This document shows, piece by piece, positions 40,701 through 48,272 of a stretch of DNA of 64,000 bases. The notes beneath the pieces were generated by a model. It saw only the letters and a program-made list of their open reading frames with translations. It made no database searches and was not told the DNA's origin. The DNA is from Jonesia quinghaiensis DSM 15701. GTDB taxonomy: Bacteria > Actinomycetota > Actinomycetes > Actinomycetales > Cellulomonadaceae. Where the stretch lies: contig NZ_AUHN01000005.1 of the NCBI RefSeq assembly GCF_000423205.1, positions 434,001 to 498,000 of the forward strand. The letters are read 5' to 3'. Position 1 is the stretch's first letter. Every line of letters begins with the position of its first letter. Both the position numbers and the translations under genes were made by a program.

Positions 40701-40853
40701 TCGCTGTCCACACTGCAACTCAAGGGCGTTGAGGAGGCCAAGATCGAATGTGCCCGCAAGTTCTTCGCTTCCCTCAGTGAGAAGAACGGCAATGACGTCA
40801 CCTACGACGTAGTGACCGACTACACCGAACTGATGCAGTTGGTTACGGCATGA
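37776..40853 (+). CDS. Type III-like restriction endonuclease subunit Res
   Basis: 1025 residues from ATG 37776 ([15 protein letters not shown], the usual Res beginning). An upstream in-frame ATG at 37656 overlaps the previous gene and adds a non-conserved leader. SF2 motor: Walker A [15 protein letters not shown] (about 107), DEPQ box [11 protein letters not shown] (about 231), and [9 protein letters not shown]. A late motor block reads [20 protein letters not shown] with [13 protein letters not shown]. Near the C-terminus GDYNPDWAI and FVAETKGS (about 970) form a PD-(D/E)xK nuclease site. It would cut DNA after translocation when sites lack Mod methylation. It is the last large gene of the operon, and its stop overlaps the next ORF by ATGA. 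Confidence 0.93.
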   Translation: [1025 protein letters not shown]

Positions 40854-41194
40854 GCGACATCAGACTCCCATACGACAGGAGGGGTGAGGCTGAAGTGGTT
40901 CTTGAAACCGAGTCGAGCCGCCTCAGTGACACCTTCAGAGGTGACCGTGAAGGGCTCACACTTGAGCAGCAAGCCGAGCTTGCTGGAGCGAAGGCCGGGA
41001 ACTACGGGTACAACAACCGGGTCACGATTGCGGCCTTAATCGAGGCAATACTCCAGCGGGGCCAACTCTTGCGCTGCAGGCTGCAGGCTGCAAGCCGAGT
41101 TCGAACCCTCCTGAAACGACCAGACCTTTCACCCGAACTGGATGCTGCTCGGAGAGTAACCGACTGCACGTGCGGAGGACCACGTCGCTGCTGA
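40850..41194 (+). CDS. Small hypothetical protein after res, probably a degraded gene
   Basis: 114 residues, with ATG overlapping the res stop (ATGA), so it was placed as an operon gene. The first 70 residues look like real protein (GLTLEQQAELAGAKAGNYGY, NNRVTIAALIEAIL). The rest is Arg/Cys-rich and unlike it. Protein-like stretches continue downstream in other frames (Ala-rich from about 41172, and WFLTSTKFLDHIAEHLGL in the frame ending 41391). This suggests an originally longer gene broken by frameshifts. I do not recognise the family. Confidence 0.45.
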   Translation: MSDIRLPYDRRGEAEVVLETESSRLSDTFRGDREGLTLEQQAELAGAKAGNYGYNNRVTIAALIEAILQRGQLLRCRLQAASRVRTLLKRPDLSPELDAARRVTDCTCGGPRRC

Positions 41195-41566
41195 GGCCGA
41201 AGATGCTGCTACGGCAAAGGCCACAGTGGGAGCTGAGGCTGCAGGTACACCCGGTAGACCATTGCGGAAAACGCAGTCGTCGTGCAGGCGCTGAGTGGTT
41301 CCTCACCTCAACTAAGTTCCTTGACCACATTGCCGAGCATCTCGGATTGCTCCGTCAAACCATTAACGACCTCGACGTCGGCGGCGAATGAGGTGAATAG
41401 TTCGCTGTCAAAACCGTACCGAAAGTGGTACGGAATTGACTTGAGCAGGGTAGGAGTAACCACGAAACTCAGGCCTTGTCATGCTTTCGCTCAACAGTAA
41501 GGGCGTCTCAAATCCCCAGCGTGTCGCTCACGGCGACGTGCACGCTCGATGCATATCCGGTTTTGC

Positions 41567-41603
41567 GCTTGGATTGTTTCACTCTGAGAGAAACAATCCA
41601 AGC
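41567..41603 (+). terminator. Hairpin at the right end of the defence operon
   Basis: A 14-bp perfect stem (GCTTGGATTGTTTC 41567-41580, complement 41590-41603) with a 9-nt loop, AT-richer than other terminators here. It may end the defence operon; no T-run follows. Confidence 0.5.
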
Positions 41604-41965
41604 ATGCAGATTATGAGGTGCTGCGGCTGCTCGCCAATCGTGACGTCACGCTCATGAAGTTCCCCGGCTGCCGGTGTCGGCTCGATGATCACGCGGTTCC
41701 TGTTTCCTGATGCCAATATCCATCGAACAAGAAGCTCAACAAGCCACGATTCGCTTCTGTTGCAACGCTTACTACGCACCCCTGCACAACGACTCCAACA
41801 GATTGCGTACCCTACAAGGTTTACTGGCACGAGCAAGCACTGGTTACACGGAAGGCTCCGTCGACTTGACGGCGGGCTTGTGCCGCTGGCCCAGACAGAC
41901 CTAATGGATCTGCCAGCGTGGCAATCACGTCCCTCGTGAACACTCTGGCACTAGACTGCAACGAA

Positions 41966-42002
41966 AATGGCGGGCAAGCAGTGAAACTGCTTGCCCGCCA
42001 TT
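41966..42002. terminator. Terminator after the phosphoribosyltransferase gene
   Basis: A 17-bp perfect stem (AATGGCGGGCAAGCAGT 41966-41982, complement 41986-42002) with a 3-nt loop. On the minus strand it follows the phosphoribosyltransferase gene and is trailed by TTTTCGTTG, so it terminates that gene. Confidence 0.8.
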
Positions 42003-42095
42003 GCTGTCTCTCACAACGCGCTATCACTCACCAAGTGCTGCCACGCACCCCGGACTACGCACCCCGGACGCCAGTGTCACGTCACCGAGGTGGTG

Positions 42096-42605
42096 TCACG
42101 CGTCGATGGAGTGATCCTGGCCGATGGGTGGGAGAGCTGACCAGGGGAAGGTGATCCACTCGTCGGTGTCTTTCCACGAGTAGGTGGGGCGAATAATGGA
42201 CCGTGGTTTGGTGTACAGCACGGCGGAACGCGCATCGGCGCCCTGCTTTGCGAGCATTTCCATGACCAAAGCCAATGTTCGGCCAGAGTCCGCCACATCA
42301 TCAACAACCAAAACTTTTTGCCCCGGTAGTTCCTGTGTGTCCATCAGTGGAGGAAGAACCCGAGGGTCAGTGAGGGTTTGACCAATGTCGGTGTAGAACT
42401 CGATGTTCATCGTGCCAACACCTTTAGTGCCCAACGCGTACGCCACAGCGCCGCCCGGGACAAGACCGCCGCGTGCAATCGCGACAACAACATCAGGAAC
42501 AAACCCAGAATCAACGACTTGCTGAGCCAACTCGCGCGCCGCTACTCCGAACTCATCCCATTCCAGTACCTCGCGGATACCGTGTTCGGTGAGAATCTCT
42601 GCCAT
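42096..42605 (-). CDS. Purine phosphoribosyltransferase family protein
   Basis: 169 residues. The PRPP-binding loop is VLVVDDVADSGRTLALVM. An N-terminal VVAIARGGLVPGGAVAYALG block and a late WITFPW block match the Gpt/Hpt-like phosphoribosyltransferases that salvage xanthine, guanine or hypoxanthine using PRPP. Substrate choice cannot be read from the sequence. TATATACCCTAGGG just upstream may hold its promoter. Confidence 0.88.
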   Translation of the reverse strand: MAEILTEHGIREVLEWDEFGVAARELAQQVVDSGFVPDVVVAIARGGLVPGGAVAYALGTKGVGTMNIEFYTDIGQTLTDPRVLPPLMDTQELPGQKVLVVDDVADSGRTLALVMEMLAKQGADARSAVLYTKPRSIIRPTYSWKDTDEWITFPWSALPPIGQDHSIDA

Positions 42606-42628
42606 GTATATACCCTAGGGTGTGACAA

Positions 42629-42662
42629 CGCCGGTGAGGAAACGAAAGTCTCCCCACCGGCG
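42629..42662 (-). terminator. Hairpin between the FKBP lipoprotein and phosphoribosyltransferase genes
   Basis: CGCCGGTG (42629-42636) pairs with CACCGGCG (42655-42662) with an inner partly paired loop. It lies 29 bases past the FKBP lipoprotein stop on the minus strand and probably ends that gene. Confidence 0.5.
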
Positions 42663-42691
42663 AACATCACACCAATTGTGTGGTTGTGGTT

Positions 42692-43690
42692 TTAGTTCAC
42701 GCCGAGGACGTCAACTACAAAGATCAAGTCACCCAGTGGTTGGCCTGACTCGCTTTGGCCTTCACCTTCGCCGTAGCCCTTGTCACCGGGGATGATCAGC
42801 ATGACTTGGGATCCGGCTTTCACACCAGTCAACCCTTCAGTCCAACCGGGGATCACTTGGGTGAGGGAGAAGCCCATGGGCATTCCGCGGCTCCATGAGG
42901 AGTCGAACTCCGTGCCGTCAAGCTGCCAGCCGGTGTACTGTGCCCACACGAAGTCTGTTTCAGCGACCGCTGCGCCGTCACCCTCTTTCAAGGTGATGAC
43001 TTGCATGTCATCAGTGCCCTCGAACCCGTCTGGGATCTCAACAGATGGCTTGCCGGTGTCGTCGAGTGTCACTGTAGGTAGTGAGTCATCACTTTGCTCA
43101 ACGTCGCTTCCTTGAGCAGTGGTAGGGACATTCGCTTCAGTTTCGACCACGTACACGTATGCAGGGGTGGCGGGAATTTCTGGCATCTCGTCGCTTGCTT
43201 CTTGGGCTGGGGTGCCTGGTTGCGCAAGGATAGCTGTTCCGCCTACACCGATTTCTACCATGGCGTTGACGAATGCTTGAGGGATTTGTGTCCCGTCCAT
43301 CAGCAAGTGCGTGGGGTTGCCTTCATCGTACGTGGACTGGATTCCTTCACCGGTGCTGCCATCAAACACAGACATGTTGACAGCCACGAGGTCACCCTCA
43401 GCGATTGCGTCCCCATCACCTGGTGTCACAGCAAGCGCCGCGTTGCCCTCAAAGGACAGTTCACCATCGAAGGACACTGTTGGTGCCTCCTCGTCCTTCA
43501 CCTCGACGGTGACACCTTCCAACGCGGCTGCATCAGCTGCGGAAGTCGTGTCAGCCTCTGCAGGGGTTTCCTGCCCGGCGGTTGGGGTGTCGGTGGGGTC
43601 ATCTGTGCTCTCGTCAGAGGAGCAGCCAGCCAGCACCAAAGCTGATGCCATAGCCACTGCAACCAAAGAACGCATAGGGCGAATCTTCAC
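42692..43690 (-). CDS. FKBP-type peptidyl-prolyl isomerase lipoprotein
   Basis: 332 residues from GTG 43690, with AAGGAC 6 bases upstream; the longer TTG frame from 43711 contains this ribosome site. The signal peptide ends in the lipobox VLAGCSS, followed by an acidic/Thr-rich linker. The C-terminal 110 residues are a clear FKBP domain (VWAQYTGWQLDGTEFDSSW, VIPGWTEGLTGVKAGSQVML, IIPGDKGYG). The middle (VAVNMSVFDGSTGEGIQSTY, MDGTQIPQAFVNAMVEIGVG) looks like a second, degenerate FKBP unit, giving a tandem arrangement. It acts outside the membrane on folding of exported proteins. Confidence 0.92.
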   Translation of the reverse strand: MKIRPMRSLVAVAMASALVLAGCSSDESTDDPTDTPTAGQETPAEADTTSAADAAALEGVTVEVKDEEAPTVSFDGELSFEGNAALAVTPGDGDAIAEGDLVAVNMSVFDGSTGEGIQSTYDEGNPTHLLMDGTQIPQAFVNAMVEIGVGGTAILAQPGTPAQEASDEMPEIPATPAYVYVVETEANVPTTAQGSDVEQSDDSLPTVTLDDTGKPSVEIPDGFEGTDDMQVITLKEGDGAAVAETDFVWAQYTGWQLDGTEFDSSWSRGMPMGFSLTQVIPGWTEGLTGVKAGSQVMLIIPGDKGYGEGEGQSESGQPLGDLIFVVDVLGVN

Positions 43691-43861
43691 GTGGTTGTCC
43701 TTTGTTACCAAGGTGGGAATAGATATGTTCGAAACTCACTCTAACGCTCCTAACTGAGTGTTTGCTGTGTCAGGGGCTGGGAAGAAGGGCCCGGCCACGT
43801 TATTGAGCGCCACGAACCGTACAGGTTCGCACATCCCCGCACCGCGCGGCACAATGGATGC

Positions 43862-44152
43862 ATGCCCTCTTCCCGCCGCTCAGGAAAGCGCCCGTACAAC
43901 GCACCGCACCAGGCGCTCAACCTTGACCGTGTATCAGGTGGAAGGCGAACGGTAACCCGGCGTGGCGACGACTGGACAGTTCAGCCAGTGCGTGGCAACG
44001 ACAAGGAATACGTGTGCCCAGGATGCCACCGGGTAGTTCCAGCGTGGACCAGTCACATTGTGGCGTGGGCCAACGAATCCCTGTTTGGCCCCCAAGCTGC
44101 GCTCGATGCGCGCCGCCACTGGCACACTCACTGCTGGGACATGCAGGAATAG
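43862..44152 (+). CDS. Small conserved actinobacterial protein with Cys/His cluster
   Basis: 96 residues with a basic N-terminus and a C-terminal pattern CPGCHRVVPAWTSHIVAW, then RRHWHTHCW. The CxxC plus His/Cys set suggests a zinc-binding fold. Proteins like this are often labelled ATP/GTP-binding in actinobacterial genomes without a nucleotide-binding motif; none is visible here. The function is unknown. It lies 60 bases before the hydrolase gene on the same strand. Confidence 0.75.
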   Translation: MPSSRRSGKRPYNAPHQALNLDRVSGGRRTVTRRGDDWTVQPVRGNDKEYVCPGCHRVVPAWTSHIVAWANESLFGPQAALDARRHWHTHCWDMQE

Positions 44153-44212
44153 TTGGGCTGGCATCGGCCCGTAGTTTATTGCGACGTTCATTGCCAACAG
44201 GAGGCACAAAGT

Positions 44213-45019
44213 ATGACTACTCGCTCTGACTCGACATCCCAAGCGCTACACACTCACACCTTCCAACAAGGCACCGCGGGTTCGCTCGTTCTGCTGCACG
44301 GTTTCCCTGTGGACAGCCGCATGTGGCAGTCCTGCGTTCCCTACCTTCCCCCTCAATGGACTGTACTTGGGGTTGATCTGCCCGGGATGGGTGGTTCACG
44401 CGACGTCCTCCCAACGGAACCATCGTTGAAGCACTCCGCGCAAGCAGTCGCCGATGTTCTTGAAGGTTTAGGCGGTGGCCCTGTTGTCGTGGCTGGGCTC
44501 TCGATGGGCGGTTACGTGTTGATGGCGTTACTGCGCGAACAAAACCACCCTATTGACGGTGCAGCGTTCTTGGACACTCGCGCTAATGCCGATGCCCCAG
44601 AAGCTCGGGAGAAGCGCCTCACCATTGCGGCGCAGGTTGTGGAACAACAGTCAGTTGACCCTGTGGCGGGAATGGCAACCGCGACACTGAGTGAACCAGA
44701 CCTTGCTGCGCGAGACGAAGAGATCCGCCTGATGAGCCAGTGGATTTCCGAACAACGCCCTGACGGCGTTGCGTGGAGTCAGCGCGCTATGGCAGCGCGA
44801 GAAGATTCTGTCGGTGTGCTCCGCAGTTATCACGGCCCGGCTGCTGTCATTGTGGGGGAGAACGACGCCCAAGCTGACCCCGCAGCCATGAAAGTCATTC
44901 ACGGCGCCTTGCCGAACAGCATCATGACGGTTGTTCCTCACGCAGGGCATATGACACCTGTTGAGCAACCAGCAGCCGTGGGGAAAGCCCTCAGTGACCT
45001 GCTAGCCCGAGTGGGTTGA
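44213..45019 (+). CDS. Alpha/beta hydrolase
   Basis: 268 residues from ATG 44213, set by AGGAGG upstream. Fold signature: oxyanion HGFPVDSRMW, nucleophile elbow AGLSMGGYV (Ser about 102), acid loop VGENDAQADP, and catalytic His in VPHAGHMTPVEQP. It is similar in plan to small esterases, 3-oxoadipate enol-lactonases and haloperoxidase-like hydrolases. The substrate cannot be told. The 3' end overlaps the convergent gene at 45002 by 18 bases. Confidence 0.87.
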   Translation: MTTRSDSTSQALHTHTFQQGTAGSLVLLHGFPVDSRMWQSCVPYLPPQWTVLGVDLPGMGGSRDVLPTEPSLKHSAQAVADVLEGLGGGPVVVAGLSMGGYVLMALLREQNHPIDGAAFLDTRANADAPEAREKRLTIAAQVVEQQSVDPVAGMATATLSEPDLAARDEEIRLMSQWISEQRPDGVAWSQRAMAAREDSVGVLRSYHGPAAVIVGENDAQADPAAMKVIHGALPNSIMTVVPHAGHMTPVEQPAAVGKALSDLLARVG

Positions 45020-45424
45020 GTTCACAACCCGGTCCAATGCTTCACGCAGGTCAAGGGATTCACCATCACGCCCGCCTAACCCAAGGACTAGTGGGGGATC
45101 GCTGGGTGTGATGGTGACGCCTGTGAAGCGTTCTCGCAGTGACCCCTGGGTACTCAGAACGTAAAAGTTACCGGCGGTGTCAATGGCGACACTGCGATTT
45201 TGTTTGAGATACCAGCCGGTTAAACCGGTGCGGTAGGTGGTGGATCCAGAGTATGCCCGGGCGGTGAGTGGCACAGCGGCGGGACCATGAGACTGAAGTT
45301 TCGGCAGATACTGAGCGATGAGTTCGCGTGCTTGCGCTGACTCTTTGGCTCGGCGGCGTTGGAGTTCGGCGTCGAGGTGCTGAGCATTTGCTGTCTTTTG
45401 GTCCCGCCAGGCTGTGTCACTCAC
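45002..45424 (-). CDS. Conserved hypothetical protein
   Basis: 140 residues from GTG 45424, with AGGGCGG upstream; the frame to 45466 would overlap the end of the coiled-coil gene. An N-terminal charged helix (QHLDAELQRRRAKESAQARE) is followed by a compact beta-rich part (GWYLKQNRSVAIDTAGNFYV, LSTQGSLRERFTG). No recognised domain, signal peptide or membrane segment. It directly follows the Scy-like gene (stop at 45432) and is probably co-transcribed with it. Confidence 0.7.
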   Translation of the reverse strand: MSDTAWRDQKTANAQHLDAELQRRRAKESAQARELIAQYLPKLQSHGPAAVPLTARAYSGSTTYRTGLTGWYLKQNRSVAIDTAGNFYVLSTQGSLRERFTGVTITPSDPPLVLGLGGRDGESLDLREALDRVVNSTHSG

Positions 45425-45431
45425 TGTGGTT

Positions 45432-48023
45432 TTACCGCCCTGATTTCTTTGTCGCTGCAGAACCATTCACGGAGTCAGTGCCTTCTGCGCCGTCAGCGCT
45501 GTTCGCGGATTCGCTTGAATCAGTTGACGATGCTTTGTGTGGTGGCATGGGGACTGCTGAGAAACCATTGGCTGCGGACATGGGGGCAGGGCGCCCGGAT
45601 GCCGCCTTGCGGGCAGCTTGGGCCGGTGTTTGGTAGCCCGGCGTGCTGGGCCCTACTTCTTTCTCTTCGTCGAGAATGTCCTCGACGAGTTCGGCGTCTT
45701 CTGCTTCTTCTTGTGCGTCTAGTGCGGGGTTGGTGGGGGCGTTGCGCGGGTCTTGATCGAGTTCGATGTCCGAGTCATCCTCGTCCATGTCATCGTCTGC
45801 GTCCTCGAGGTCACCTGCGTCTTCCCGGTCGCTGTTCTCGAGAGCGGCAGTACCATCTACATCGTCTTTGTCAGTGCTGTCGGCGCTGTCGGTGGTGTGG
45901 GCACTGCTGGTGTCAACGACGTCAATGGCGCGTGTTTCCACGTCGTGATCCGCGTTGTCGTTCGCCTCAGCGTGATCAATGGTGTGTGGTCCCTGGGCCT
46001 CGGCGGCGTCGTCACGTTCTTGCACGTCGTCACTAACTTCCATGCCCTGGACGCTGTCGGTGTCGTCGGTGTCGTCGGTGTCGTCAAGGTCAACGTCATC
46101 AACGTGGGTGTCGGTTGTCGTGACCTGTTCGTCATGGGCGCTGCTCACGCCCTCGCTTGGTGCAGCGTAGGTGGCGTTAAGACCATTGTCTGCAAGGTCT
46201 GCGTGCAGTTCTGCGGCGCGTTGCTCTTCTGCGGCCTGGAAGTTTTCTTCCACAACTGCAACCTTTTCCAGTGTCGCTTGGGAAGGCACAGTTTCGGCAG
46301 CCAAGATGGAACGCAACTCATCAAGGTACGTGGTGATGGATTCCTTTTGCCGCGCCAAGTCTTCCACTTGGCGGCGGGCAGTGGCGGTTGTGCGCTCTGC
46401 GGCGCGCTGAGCATCGAGAACAATGTCATCGGCTTGGTCGCGGGCATCGGCAACAATATTTTCCGCACTCAGGCGGGCACCATCTGTGGTGTCCTTCGCG
46501 TAGGAATCACTGTCGCGGCGAATCTTTTCAAAGGTTGCCAGCGCCTCGGCTGCGCGCTTTTCCGCTTCAGCTGCGTGGTGTTCCGCGTCGGCGATGAGCC
46601 GGTCGGTTTCTCCCTTGGTACGTGCGTGAAGTTGGGAGTCGGCCAGTTGCGCTTCTTCGTGGCGTTGCGCAATGTCAAGTTCTGCTTGCGCGAGTGACTT
46701 GCGTGCGTCATCGAGCATGGCGGTGGCTTCGGTGCGTGCCGCGTTCAGTGTTTCTTGTGCTGTGCGGTGCGCTTCAGAGATGACTCGTTCAATTTCTAGG
46801 CGAGTCTGTTCGCGTGCTTCTTGGATGTCTCGTTCCGTGGCAGAGCGCATCTCAGCCGTTTCACGGGTTACTTGATCGCGGATTTCAGCGGTTTCGCGAG
46901 TGGCTGTTTCTGTCAGGTGTGCTGCTTCGCGGCGCGCATTTTCCAATGCTTCGTTCGCTTCACGTGTGGTGTGTGTACGCAGTTCGCCTAGTTCTTGCTC
47001 AATGATTTGGCGTTGTTCGGCAATTTCTTGTTCTTGTGCTTGCCGGTATTGAGCGATTTCACGTTCGGTTGCTTGTCGTAGTTCGCCGAGTTCACGGTCA
47101 AGTTCGGTGCGACGCTCGTCGACTTCGCGTTGGATCATTGCGCGCAGCTGAGCTACGTCATTTTCCGTGGTTTGGCGAAGTTCTGTGGTTTCACGTTCGG
47201 TGGTCGATCGCAGTTGAGCGACGTATTCTTCGGTGCTTGACCGCAGCTGGGCTGTTTCTGCATCTGTTCTGTGACGCAGCGCAGTTGTTTCGGCTTCAGC
47301 GGACGACCGTAGGTTTGATACGTAAATTTGGGTTTCTTCACGCAGTGCCGTGGTTTCTTCAATGGCGTGTGCCCGCATTTCCTCAATGTCGCGTTCTGAA
47401 GAGACCCGGTATTCGGTGATTTCGCGCTGAGTTGTTGCGCGCAGGGTGCCGAGTTCGCGTTCCAATGATGTTCGGCGGTCTGTTTCTTCGGTCGCGATTG
47501 ACGTGGAGATGCGTTGGGCTTCGCGTTCCGCGGAGCCCACGAGTTCTTCGGCGCGTCGCTCGGCAGATGTAAGAGAGCTTTCTGCGGCGTTATGCGCGGA
47601 GCGGCGAACTTCTTCTGCTTCACGGCGGGCAGCGGTGAGGACTTCCGCCGCTTCGCTTTCGGCGCGTGAACGCATCTGATGTGCAGCGGCTTCGGCCCGT
47701 GATGTGACGTCGTGGGCGTGGGTTTCAGCTTGGGTGAGGATGTCGCTGGATTGCTCTTCAGCGGAGCGCATCAACTGTTCGATGCGCGACCCCAGGCCCG
47801 AGTATGAAGGGCGTTCTGTCTCGTTAAGTTGCTGGGTGAGGTCGTTCAACTGTTGTTGGAGTTGCTCGTTGCGCGCGCGAACGCCGGCAGCTTCCTCGTG
47901 GAGTTGTTGTGCCTGAGCCTGTGTTTGCTCAATGGTCTGTTCAAGCGCACGTATCCGGCCGTCGACCTGTGTGCGGTCGTAGCCGCGCATCGCGATGGGG
48001 AATGTGGGACGGTCTTCAGCCAC
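45432..48023 (-). CDS. DivIVA/Scy-like long coiled-coil protein
   Basis: 863 residues. The start FPIAMRGYDRTQVDGRIRAL is the DivIVA-like membrane-curvature/N-terminal motif. Residues about 25-590 are almost pure coiled coil made of short near-repeats (TEREIAQYRQ, TTELRQTTE and similar), very rich in Glu, Arg, Ala and Thr. The last 270 residues are an acidic, probably disordered tail full of Asp-Thr repeats, ending in a Ser/Gly-rich part. The layout matches the Scy/FilP polarity and cell-shape proteins of actinobacteria, which scaffold polar growth and cell division. No membrane segment. Assignment rests on architecture. Confidence 0.8.
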   Translation of the reverse strand: MAEDRPTFPIAMRGYDRTQVDGRIRALEQTIEQTQAQAQQLHEEAAGVRARNEQLQQQLNDLTQQLNETERPSYSGLGSRIEQLMRSAEEQSSDILTQAETHAHDVTSRAEAAAHQMRSRAESEAAEVLTAARREAEEVRRSAHNAAESSLTSAERRAEELVGSAEREAQRISTSIATEETDRRTSLERELGTLRATTQREITEYRVSSERDIEEMRAHAIEETTALREETQIYVSNLRSSAEAETTALRHRTDAETAQLRSSTEEYVAQLRSTTERETTELRQTTENDVAQLRAMIQREVDERRTELDRELGELRQATEREIAQYRQAQEQEIAEQRQIIEQELGELRTHTTREANEALENARREAAHLTETATRETAEIRDQVTRETAEMRSATERDIQEAREQTRLEIERVISEAHRTAQETLNAARTEATAMLDDARKSLAQAELDIAQRHEEAQLADSQLHARTKGETDRLIADAEHHAAEAEKRAAEALATFEKIRRDSDSYAKDTTDGARLSAENIVADARDQADDIVLDAQRAAERTTATARRQVEDLARQKESITTYLDELRSILAAETVPSQATLEKVAVVEENFQAAEEQRAAELHADLADNGLNATYAAPSEGVSSAHDEQVTTTDTHVDDVDLDDTDDTDDTDSVQGMEVSDDVQERDDAAEAQGPHTIDHAEANDNADHDVETRAIDVVDTSSAHTTDSADSTDKDDVDGTAALENSDREDAGDLEDADDDMDEDDSDIELDQDPRNAPTNPALDAQEEAEDAELVEDILDEEKEVGPSTPGYQTPAQAARKAASGRPAPMSAANGFSAVPMPPHKASSTDSSESANSADGAEGTDSVNGSAATKKSGR
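46056..46085 (-). repeat. 9-bp tandem repeat in the coiled-coil gene
   Basis: Three and a third copies of GTCGGTGTC (plus strand), encoding Asp-Asp-Thr units in the acidic tail. The 9-bp unit keeps the frame, so copy-number changes would alter length only. Confidence 0.7.
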
Positions 48024-48272
48024 TTCTAGCCTCCAGGCTCATGATCTCTCCGTGTGGTGCGTGATCTATTCTAGAGAGGAGAAGAGGAAACGGCGCTGTG
48101 TCACGGCCGACCGCGCGTTTCTAGTGATCTAGAACACAACCATATGCCGAGTTTTTGCGTGTAGCGAATAGTCGTGAAGAGGTGTAGGCAAGGTTGTGCA
48201 GGTCGTGGTTGGCTTGGTCATACCCCTGACGTGCCCGGTAGTCTGGGGTGGTCGTCTCGAAGGGGCAATCCA

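Larger units (their letters stand above)
41195..42095. other. Gene-poor right edge of the defence island
   Basis: No intact gene seen. The first 270 bases contain the broken coding remnants described for the preceding ORF. Around 41600-41940 there are short ORFs on both strands without family features. No integrase, transposase, tRNA or att-like repeat was recognised. Two strong hairpins, listed separately, lie at each end of this part. Confidence 0.5.

Noticed and set aside
45753-46697. Plus-strand ORF of 314 codons inside the coiled-coil gene
   Set aside because: Val/Gly/Cys-rich complement of the repetitive coiled-coil and acidic tail; no ribosome site or domain.
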